A model generated the notes under the pieces. That model was not told the DNA's origin and made no database searches. It worked only from the letters and a program-made list of their open reading frames with translations. This document shows positions 7,255 to 12,862 of a stretch of DNA of 13,375 nucleotides, piece by piece. Numbering within the stretch: the stretch's first letter is position 1; each line of letters opens with the position of its first letter. The stretch comes from Bacteroidaceae bacterium. GTDB taxonomy: Bacteria; Bacteroidota; Bacteroidia; Bacteroidales; Bacteroidaceae. Location: contig JABUUG010000012.1 in the NCBI GenBank assembly GCA_021443285.1, positions 1-13,375 of the forward strand, in the 5' to 3' direction. The translations under genes and the position numbers were made by a program.

Positions 7255-9198
7255 CTAATATGTTTTCTCATACCATTCGACGTATGCTTTGTTCACTAAG
7301 CGCACGCCGCCTGGGGTAGGGTAGTGACCTGTGAAATACCAGTCGCCAGGGTGATTGGGACAGGCTGAATGAAGCCCTTCTATGCTTTGGAATATCATCT
7401 GCACTTCACACCTGATATCATCGCCCTTTAACATTCTTACCATTTGACGAGAAATGTCGTTCGTGCTGAATGGATTGTATATTTCCCTCACATAGTTTAT
7501 GGAAGCATCCCTTGTCGCTTCTTTAGACTTTCTGTAAACATCGTGTATAATATGCTCCTTCCCTGTTGCTTTAAGTAATGATATGGCTGCACGAAAGGCT
7601 ATAAACTCATCCATATGAGACATGTCGATACCATAATAATCGGGATAGCGCACTTGTGGGGAGCTGGAAACTATTACAATCTTCTTTGGGTGAAGACGAT
7701 TGAGAATGCTTATAATTGACTCTCGTAGAGTAGTGCCGCGCACTATTGAGTCGTCTATGATGACAAGATTATCCTGAAAGGGGACGATGCTGCCGTAGGT
7801 GATATCATAGACATGCGCTGCAAGGTCGTTTCGCTCATCTGTCTGAGTGATGAATGTACGCAGCTTGATATCTTTTACCGCAACTTTTTCACTTCGGATA
7901 CGCATTGAGAGAAGTGAAAGAAGGCCATCGCTCCCCAAAAGGGGGAGTTCCTCAGGTTTCTGGTCTTTCAAACCTTCGGGTGTGACGCACAGATGAGGTC
8001 CAAATCTACTATCTAAACTTTTAATGGCTTCTTCTATGAGTTTGGCTTTCTGTTGGTTAAGATAATTGTCTAAGGCTTCGACAAGTCCAAAGAAGGCTAC
8101 TTCGGCTGTGTTTGGTATATAGGAGATAACGGAATGGGCAAGGTCACCGTTAATGGCATCAAGCACCTGGGGCACTAAAAGTCTTCCAAGTTCCTTACGC
8201 TCTCGGTAGATGTCCCTGTCACTGCCTCGCGAAAAGTATATTCTTTCAAAAGAACACGCCTTGTTTTCTTGCTGTGGCAGAATAGTTTCTTTCCGTACCT
8301 CTCCGTTTTTCGTTACTATGACAGCTTGGCCTGGTGTCAGCTCAATTATATCCTCTGTATGGATATTCATGGCGGTCTGTATGGCAGGTCGTTCGGATGC
8401 CACTACAAGTATCTCGTCGTCTTTGTAGTAGAAACACGGTCGTATGCCGTGAGGGTCTCTCATGGCAAACATCTCACCAGAACCTGTTTGTCCACAAACT
8501 ACATATCCGCCATCCCATAAATGCGCTGAACTCTTCAGCACATTCTCAACCCTCACATTTTCTTCAATATATTTTGTAATAGAAATTCCTGTTTCGCCTG
8601 CTAATGCGCCATCCTGTCCCACCGGTTCATCCGTCTCCCCCACGTATTCGCTATAGAGTCTTTCTACTTCACGGTCCAGCCTGTGCCCCATCTGCTCAAG
8701 GAGGATGTAGGTATCGCTGTATATACGTGGATGCTGCCCCATTCGGGTTATATCAGCAAACACCTCGTCAACATTCGTCATGTTGAAATTGCCACAGATG
8801 CACAGGTTCTTCGAACGCCAGTTGTTCCTACGCAAGAAAGGGTGTACGTATGCAAGCCCATGTTTGCCTGTAGTAGAATAGCGCAGATGCCCCATGAGCA
8901 TTTCTCCTCTCCATGCATCGCTGTCATTCATGGCAGATTTTCCAATAGCGGCGAACACCTCTGTTATGGCATTGGCACCGAGAGCTTTTTCACGGAACAT
9001 ATACTCCTTGCCAGCTTGTTGGTCGAGTTTCACACAACTTACGCCAGCACCTTCCTGACCACGGTTGTGCTGCTTTTCCATCATAAGATAAAGCTTGTTC
9101 AGCCCATATTCCCATGATCCGTATTTTTTTTCATAGTAGGAGATTGGCTTCATAAGGCGAATCATCACTATTCCGCATTCATGTTTCAACTGTTCCAT
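7255..9198 (-). CDS. purF: Amidophosphoribosyltransferase, long Bacteroidetes type
   Basis: PurF transfers the amide nitrogen of glutamine to PRPP, the first committed step of purine synthesis. The 647-residue protein starts MEQLKHECGI, where Cys8 is the predicted N-terminal nucleophile after removal of a short propeptide. The class II glutaminase part includes EKQHNRGQEGAG, GHLRYSTTGKHG, CICGNFNMTN and DPHGIRPCFYY. The phosphoribosyltransferase part has the PRPP loop VIIDDSIVRGTT near residues 477-488, followed by KKIVIVSSSPQVRYPDYYGIDM. The ending GDWYFTGHYPTPGG is characteristic of this phylum's long form. Two segments look like extra material: residues about 190-208 (GETDEPVGQDGALAGETG region) and about 398-431, the latter coded by DNA with a CTCCCC/GGGGAG palindrome. 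The gene is preceded by a leader of about 140 nt. The start is fixed by the conserved MEQLKHECG beginning. Confidence 0.93.
   Translation of the reverse strand: MEQLKHECGIVMIRLMKPISYYEKKYGSWEYGLNKLYLMMEKQHNRGQEGAGVSCVKLDQQAGKEYMFREKALGANAITEVFAAIGKSAMNDSDAWRGEMLMGHLRYSTTGKHGLAYVHPFLRRNNWRSKNLCICGNFNMTNVDEVFADITRMGQHPRIYSDTYILLEQMGHRLDREVERLYSEYVGETDEPVGQDGALAGETGISITKYIEENVRVENVLKSSAHLWDGGYVVCGQTGSGEMFAMRDPHGIRPCFYYKDDEILVVASERPAIQTAMNIHTEDIIELTPGQAVIVTKNGEVRKETILPQQENKACSFERIYFSRGSDRDIYRERKELGRLLVPQVLDAINGDLAHSVISYIPNTAEVAFFGLVEALDNYLNQQKAKLIEEAIKSLDSRFGPHLCVTPEGLKDQKPEELPLLGSDGLLSLLSMRIRSEKVAVKDIKLRTFITQTDERNDLAAHVYDITYGSIVPFQDNLVIIDDSIVRGTTLRESIISILNRLHPKKIVIVSSSPQVRYPDYYGIDMSHMDEFIAFRAAISLLKATGKEHIIHDVYRKSKEATRDASINYVREIYNPFSTNDISRQMVRMLKGDDIRCEVQMIFQSIEGLHSACPNHPGDWYFTGHYPTPGGVRLVNKAYVEWYEKTY
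7931..7947. repeat. Palindrome inside the purF coding sequence
   Basis: CTCCCC at 7931-7936 and GGGGAG at 7942-7947 form a six-pair hairpin with an AAAAG loop, in the middle of a low-complexity stretch of purF (codons for EELPLLGSD). Such C/G-run palindromes are usual in Bacteroidetes intergenic repeats rather than in conserved enzymes, which suggests an inserted repeat. This is inferred from one copy in the window. Confidence 0.5.
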
Positions 9199-9280
9199 TT
9201 ATGCTAATGAATTTAGGTGTATCTCCGTATTTCTGTCCCTTCCCATTTCATCCGTACATCGCCCCAAAAATATTCTCGCA

Positions 9281-9300
9281 TTCGGAGCATCAGGTCCGAA
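9281..9300 (-). promoter_or_regulatory. Hairpin in the purF leader
   Basis: On the minus strand TTCGGA and TCCGAA flank an eight-base loop CCTGATGC, a perfect six-pair stem about 80-100 nt before the purF start and within the predicted transcript. It could be part of a regulatory leader for a purine gene, but I cannot match it to a known riboswitch class. Confidence 0.4.
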
Positions 9301-9344
9301 AAATAAAATAAACTGATTAGAGACATAATCAAAAATCTGCGGCG

Positions 9345-9352
9345 CAAAGTTA
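9345..9352 (-). promoter_or_regulatory. Predicted -7 box of the purF promoter
   Basis: On the minus strand TAACTTTG matches the Bacteroidetes -7 consensus TAnnTTTG exactly. Transcription would begin near 9338-9340 and give a leader of about 140 nt. A TTTG -33 element at the expected distance is not visible. Confidence 0.55.
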
Positions 9353-9552
9353 GAGATTTCTACATGTTTTTTTATGTGTTGAATAGACAATAATCACAAA
9401 CCTACAACCATAATCTAACAAAATATAACATAAAACGTACAAAAAAACACAACATACACCCAAAGCACCCTCAAACACTTACAAAGTGTAATTCTAGGTC
9501 AAAGGTTTTCGTCGCTAAAGCATCATACAAGCGTTCTGATAGCCATTATCAC

Positions 9553-9560
9553 TAATTTTG
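9553..9560 (+). promoter_or_regulatory. Predicted -7 box of the pyrG promoter
   Basis: TAATTTTG matches the TAnnTTTG consensus exactly. The predicted start near 9566 leaves a leader of about 125 nt before the pyrG ATG. The leader has a long pyrimidine-rich stretch (about 9614-9671) and a small stem TGCGG (9656-9660) with CCGCA (9670-9674), 17 nt before the ATG. No good -33 element is seen. Confidence 0.5.
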
Positions 9561-9691
9561 CAGCCGAAACGATAATGTGGCAATATCTGTTAATTGGAGC
9601 TAAAGGAAGTTATGCCCCTCTCTCTCCATTTGCCTCTCCATTGTTTGCCACCCTCTGCGGCTGCTACCCCCGCATAAAAAATCAACACATC

Positions 9692-11302
9692 ATGAAATAT
9701 ATCTTCGTTACAGGAGGTGTCGCCTCCTCACTCGGTAAAGGCGTTATGGCCGCTACACTTGGAAGACTGCTCCAAAACAGAGGCTTTCAGATAACCATTC
9801 AGAAATTTGACCCATATATAAATATCGATCCCGGCACCCTGAACCCCAACGAGCATGGAGAGTGCTATGTAACAGACGATGGATATGAGTGCGACCTCGA
9901 CCTCGGACACTACGAAAGATTTACCGATATAAAGACCACACGAAACAACAGCTTCACAACAGGAAGAATATACCAAGACGTGATTAATCGCGAACGACAT
10001 GGCGACTATCATGGAAAAACAGTCCAGATAGTGCCACACGTTACCGACGCAATAAAAGCATGCATGCTCAGAACAGGCAGACAAAATCCTCAGCTTCATT
10101 TCGTCATAACAGAAATTGGAGGCACTGTAGGAGACATCGAAAGTCTCCCATTCCTTGAAGCAATCAGACAGCTCAAATTCCAATATGCCGAAGACACCAT
10201 CGTCCTCCACCTCGCATACGTACCATACATTGCCGCCGCAGGAGAACTAAAAACAAAACCTACCCAACACAGCGTCAAAACTCTCCAGAGTTATGGCATA
10301 CAGCCAGACTGCCTCATACTACGTTCTGAACATCCCCTCTCCGAAGCACTGCGTAAAAAGGTCGCGGGTTTCTGCAATGTCCCCACTCAAAATGTCCTGC
10401 ACAGTCCCGATGTGCCAAGCATCTACTCCTTGCCAGTAAGAATGTACGAAGAGGGACTCGCAGAGGTAGTTATGAAACTCGCACATGTAAACGACATACA
10501 AAGTCTCCCCGTTACCCCATCACACGATGCATGGCATCATTTTGTGGATCTCCAAAGCACACTCACAGAAGAACTCCACATAGCACTTATAGGAAAATAC
10601 AACCTCCAAGACGCATACAAAAGCATAACAGAAAGCCTGAAGATAGCAGGTGTCTACTGCCAGAAAAAAATAAACACCCACTTCATCAATGCAGAAGAAA
10701 TAACACCAGAGAATGTAGCCCAAAAACTATCCTCAATGTCCGGCTACATCCTCTGCCCAGGCTTCGGTAGCCGATCTATAGAAGGAAAAATCATCGCCGC
10801 AAAATACCTTAGGGAAAACAACTGCACAGTACTCGGCATCTGTCTCGGTATGCAAATCATGGCAATTGAGTTTGCTCGAAACGTCTTACAATACCGCGAC
10901 GCCAACAGCACAGAATTTTCACCAGACACATCCGCACCCGTCATTGACATCATGGAAGAACAAAAGAACATTGCTGACATCGGCGGAACAATGAGGTTAG
11001 GCAGCTACCAATGCAAACTCCTAAAAGGCAGCAAAGCCTATACAATATACCAGAAAGAAATAATTTCAGAACGACACCGACACCGCTACGAGCTAAACTC
11101 CAGATACATCCCACAACTCCAAGCCAACGGCATGATTGTCAGCGGAAAAAATCCCCAGACACAACTACCAGAGATAATAGAGCTAACAGCAAACACCTTC
11201 TATCTCGGGACACAATTCCACCCAGAATACAACAGCACCGTACTCAAACCACATCCACTCTTCATAAATTTCATAAAGAGTTCTCAAAAAGATTACAAAT
11301 AG
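9692..11302 (+). CDS. pyrG: CTP synthase (glutamine hydrolysing)
   Basis: PyrG converts UTP to CTP using ATP and glutamine. The 536-residue product has an N-terminal synthetase domain beginning MKYIFVTGGVASSLGKG, with FDPYINIDPGTLNPNEHGE, ERF, IGGTVGDIESLPFLEAIRQL and KTKPTQHSVKTLQSYGIQPD. The C-terminal class I glutaminase has PGFGSRSIEGK, the nucleophile Cys384 (GICLGMQ), and His510/Glu512 (FHPEY), close to the E. coli positions 379, 515 and 517. The frame is open back to an ATG at 9575, but the extra 39 residues are unrelated to PyrG and the family start MKYIFVTGG fixes the ATG at 9692. The coding strand is unusually rich in A and C and poor in G, opposite to ispG and its neighbours. Its stop is followed directly by a terminator that suits the opposite strand. 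Confidence 0.97.
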   Translation: MKYIFVTGGVASSLGKGVMAATLGRLLQNRGFQITIQKFDPYINIDPGTLNPNEHGECYVTDDGYECDLDLGHYERFTDIKTTRNNSFTTGRIYQDVINRERHGDYHGKTVQIVPHVTDAIKACMLRTGRQNPQLHFVITEIGGTVGDIESLPFLEAIRQLKFQYAEDTIVLHLAYVPYIAAAGELKTKPTQHSVKTLQSYGIQPDCLILRSEHPLSEALRKKVAGFCNVPTQNVLHSPDVPSIYSLPVRMYEEGLAEVVMKLAHVNDIQSLPVTPSHDAWHHFVDLQSTLTEELHIALIGKYNLQDAYKSITESLKIAGVYCQKKINTHFINAEEITPENVAQKLSSMSGYILCPGFGSRSIEGKIIAAKYLRENNCTVLGICLGMQIMAIEFARNVLQYRDANSTEFSPDTSAPVIDIMEEQKNIADIGGTMRLGSYQCKLLKGSKAYTIYQKEIISERHRHRYELNSRYIPQLQANGMIVSGKNPQTQLPEIIELTANTFYLGTQFHPEYNSTVLKPHPLFINFIKSSQKDYK

Positions 11303-11351
11303 AAAAAAAACTGCGTGAGCAGACACTGCTTCCGCAAAATCTGCTCACGCA
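11303..11351 (-). terminator. Intrinsic terminator for the Cys/Lys-rich gene
   Basis: A perfect 12-pair stem is formed by 11312-11323 (TGCGTGAGCAGA) and 11340-11351 (TCTGCTCACGCA), with a 16-nt loop. Read on the minus strand it is followed after one G by eight T, the classic intrinsic terminator, ending transcription of the gene at 11442-11678. In the pyrG direction the stem is followed only by TCCTCTATCC, so termination there would be weaker. It begins directly after the pyrG stop codon. Confidence 0.85.
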
Positions 11352-11371
11352 TCCTCTATCCAAGTTATCAT

Positions 11372-11392
11372 CCCCTGGTTCATCCGACCTCC
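11372..11392 (+). repeat. Left copy of a CCCCTGGTTC repeat flanking the Cys/Lys-rich gene
   Basis: CCCCTGGTTCATCCGACC (then TCC) matches CCCCTGGTTCTTCCGTTC (then CTCC) at 11782-11803, with 19 of 21 positions alike allowing one inserted base. The two direct copies lie about 410 bp apart on either side of the small gene at 11442-11678. Confidence 0.55.
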
Positions 11393-11441
11393 GCACCCTG
11401 CGAGTCAGCGCATGGGAATGATTATCACAATCTGAAATTGT

Positions 11442-11678
11442 CTACTTCTTATCACATTTCTTGCTACACTTATTTGCACACTTCTTTGCCTTCTTAGAAC
11501 ATTTCTTGTCGCAAGCCTTTTCACATTTCTTATCGCAAGCTTTCTCACAGGCCTTTTCGCATTGCTTGCCGACACACTCTACCTTGTCTTTCTTGGCACA
11601 TTTTTTCTCATTTGGACACTGTGCGCCCACTGAAACCGATGCTGCTAACAGAAGGGCAGCGAATAATGCTTTCTTCAT
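11442..11678 (-). CDS. Small secreted Cys/Lys-rich repeat protein
   Basis: A 78-residue protein that I do not recognise as a named family. Residues 1-19 are a clean signal peptide (MKKALFAALLLAASVSVGA, then Gln20). The rest has 12 Cys (21, 27, 35, 40, 44, 48, 52, 56, 60, 67, 71, 75) and 22 Lys in 58 residues, with almost no hydrophobic side chains. Cys40 to Cys60 recur exactly every four residues as C-[ED]-K-[AK], and the period resumes at 67-71-75. Residue before Cys21 is Gln, so a lipobox is not satisfied and type I cleavage is preferred. Two 24-bp units differ only at synonymous positions. Its own strong terminator and isolated position argue for a real gene. Metal binding, a disulfide-linked polycation or a redox buffer in the periplasm are possible roles; none is shown. 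Confidence 0.8.
   Translation of the reverse strand: MKKALFAALLLAASVSVGAQCPNEKKCAKKDKVECVGKQCEKACEKACDKKCEKACDKKCSKKAKKCANKCSKKCDKK
11502..11549 (-). repeat. Two tandem 24-bp repeats inside the Cys/Lys-rich gene
   Basis: Bases 11526-11549 and 11502-11525 are tandem copies identical at 21 of 24 positions, each coding CEKACDKK (residues 44-51 and 52-59). The three differences are all synonymous third positions, which points to selection on the peptide after duplication. Less regular 12-bp units continue on both sides. Confidence 0.85.
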
Positions 11679-11929
11679 AAGTTCTGTTTTTAAAGATTAT
11701 TTATTATTAATTTTTGATGGTATGTTCTATAAATCCGAAGTTAAAGGACTTTTGTAACTCTGTTATCTTCCACCAGTTTACCCCCTGGTTCTTCCGTTCC
11801 TCCCCATCAACCCTTATTTCCTTACATCGCGGTGGCAAACTATTCTTTCAGTCGCTTTGCTTTGTGAAAGCGGTAAGCCGGTTACTTGCTCTGGCAAGCG
11901 GTAAAGCCGATTACACTATTCACTCTTCA
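11679..11929. other. Gap between pyrF and the Cys/Lys-rich gene, with repeats
   Basis: This 251-bp gap holds no convincing gene. An imperfect minus-strand -7 box TAACTTCG (11736-11743) could serve the small gene. GTTCTATAAAT at 11724-11734 followed by an AGTTAAAGG element repeats the arrangement at 7089-7114, also just upstream of a minus-strand gene. A CCCCTGGTTC repeat lies at 11782-11803. Two direct copies of AAGCGGTAAGCCGGTTAC type lie at 11868-11885 and 11896-11914. CGCTTT (11853-11858) and AAAGCG (11867-11872) form a six-pair hairpin that could end pyrF transcripts, though no T tract follows. Confidence 0.55.
11889..11909. repeat. CTCTGGCAAGCGG repeat, copy downstream of pyrF
   Basis: CTCTGGCAAGCGGTAAAGCC (then G) is matched in inverted orientation at 12830-12850 with 19 of 21 bases identical. 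The two copies bracket pyrF. The sequence also overlaps the AAGCGGTAAAGCCGATTAC direct repeat. Confidence 0.6.
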
Positions 11930-12757
11930 CTAATAAGTTCCGAGTTTGGCAAGTTGATTACCCATCTGTTCTGCAAGCGCCTTTGCCGCCTCCCCTGCCT
12001 TCTCCGCAAAATCCACACCCCTCGATGCATATATTATTCCACGCGAAGAATTTACAAGCAGCCCACAGTCAGCAGTCATCCCATAGTGGCACACCTCCTC
12101 AAGAGAACCTCCTTGTGCACCTACACCAGGAACAAGAAGAAAAGAGCGCGGCGCAACCCTACGTATATCCTCAAACATCTTACCCTGAGTAGCTCCAACC
12201 ACATACATGAGGTTTTCCTCAGTACTCCATTCCCCGCTACGCCTGATAACCCTTTCAAATAGACGGCAATCACCCATCCTACTCAGCTGGAAATCTTCGC
12301 TACCCTTATTACTCGTAAGAGCAAGCAAGATAACCCACTTCCCTTCGTACTCCAAAAATGGCATAACAGAGTCTGCACCCATATATGGCGCAACAGTCAA
12401 TGCGTCAACATCGTAAGTCTCAAAAAAAGTCCGCGCATACATACTTGATGTGTTGCCGATGTCCCCACGTTTAGCATCCGCTATAATGAAATGCCTCGGA
12501 TAATTTTTCCGCAGATAGGCTATTGTTTTTTCAAAACTAATAATACCCTTTACACCCTCACACTCATAAAACGCCAAATTCGGTTTGTACGCAACACAAT
12601 AGTCAGCCGTCGCGTCTATTATAGCCCTGTTGAATTCATAAATAGCGTCTTCTTCACTCAACAGATGCTTTGGCAGTTTCCTTATGTCTGGGTCAAGCCC
12701 TACACAAAGAAATGTCTTCTTCCTAAAGATTTCATTTACAAGCTCTTTTCTATCCAT
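11930..12757 (-). CDS. pyrF: Orotidine 5'-phosphate decarboxylase, long (type 2) form
   Basis: PyrF decarboxylates OMP to UMP, the last step of de novo UMP synthesis, in the cytosol. The 275-residue protein shows CVGLDPD (18-24), [10 protein letters not shown] (56-65), the catalytic [10 protein letters not shown] (94-103, with Lys96 and the Asp94/Asp99 pair), TVAPYMG (121-127), [10 protein letters not shown] (208-217) and [10 protein letters not shown] (236-245). The length and the spaced PGVGAQGG motif fit the longer subfamily found in Bacteroidetes, mycobacteria and myxobacteria rather than the E. coli type. It lies 105 bp downstream of prfA on the same strand, an order I recall as common in Bacteroidales. 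The start ATG is preceded by an A-rich stretch. The stop TAG is followed at once by TGA within a GTGAATAGT repeat. Confidence 0.96.
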   Translation of the reverse strand: MDRKELVNEIFRKKTFLCVGLDPDIRKLPKHLLSEEDAIYEFNRAIIDATADYCVAYKPNLAFYECEGVKGIISFEKTIAYLRKNYPRHFIIADAKRGDIGNTSSMYARTFFETYDVDALTVAPYMGADSVMPFLEYEGKWVILLALTSNKGSEDFQLSRMGDCRLFERVIRRSGEWSTEENLMYVVGATQGKMFEDIRRVAPRSFLLVPGVGAQGGSLEEVCHYGMTADCGLLVNSSRGIIYASRGVDFAEKAGEAAKALAEQMGNQLAKLGTY

Positions 12758-12862
12758 AATACAATTTTTCTTTTTACTGTTTTCAATTTATCCCCCCAAA
12801 CTATTTCCCTATCTTTAACTATTAGAAACCAGCTTTGCCGCTTGCCAGAGAGAGAAGTCTCT
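12758..12862. other. prfA-pyrF gap
   Basis: On the minus strand this 105-bp gap has an inverted partner of the CTCTGGCAAGCGG repeat (12830-12850), a short AGTTAAAGA element (12812-12820) and an A-rich run before the pyrF start. GAGAGA/TCTCTC around 12850-12863 can form a tight hairpin at the prfA stop but lacks a T tract. I see no exact TAnnTTTG box, so pyrF may be transcribed with prfA. Confidence 0.45.

Larger units (their letters stand above)
9199..9691. other. Gene-free divergent promoter region between purF and pyrG
   Basis: This 493-bp gap contains no convincing gene. It holds the purF leader and promoter on the left and the pyrG promoter and leader on the right. Strand composition changes in it: the plus strand goes from T/G-containing to strongly A/C-rich at about 9385-9480. 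ATATAACATAA at 9423-9433 resembles (inverted) the XerD half of a dif site, but I see no matching XerC half. A GGAGCTAAAGGAAGTTA stretch at 9596-9612 resembles the AGTTAAAGG repeat family. Confidence 0.7.

Noticed and set aside
9199..9390. 63-residue minus-strand open frame directly before purF
   Set aside because: Its start lies upstream of the predicted purF -7 box, it has no recognisable family features, and it covers the leader hairpin; it looks like a chance frame.
9423..9433. Possible dif site
   Set aside because: Only a XerD-like half (inverted ATATAACATAA) is seen; the other side has no XerC-like half, so it is not called as a site.
9575..9691. 39-residue N-terminal extension of CTP synthase
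   Set aside because: The extension has no PyrG similarity, and the conserved family start MKYIFVTGG lies at 9692.
9728..10210. 160-residue minus-strand frame
   Set aside because: Antisense to the strongly conserved pyrG synthetase domain; its openness follows from pyrG codon bias.
10741..10791. Apparent loss of a glycine in the PyrG oxyanion region (PGFG instead of PGGFG)
   Set aside because: As I recall, Bacteroidetes CTP synthases normally have an APGFG version here, so this is a lineage feature, not a defect.
11376..11416. tRNA-like GGTTCATCC stretch
   Set aside because: The T-arm-like string has no acceptor, D or anticodon arms around it and recurs at 11785 as part of a simple repeat.
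11461..11757. 98-residue plus-strand frame opposite the Cys/Lys-rich gene
   Set aside because: It is the mirror of the 12-bp repeats and lacks a signal peptide or terminator; the minus-strand frame has both.
11714..12262. 182-residue plus-strand frame
   Set aside because: It runs antisense through pyrF and through intergenic repeats, with no protein features.
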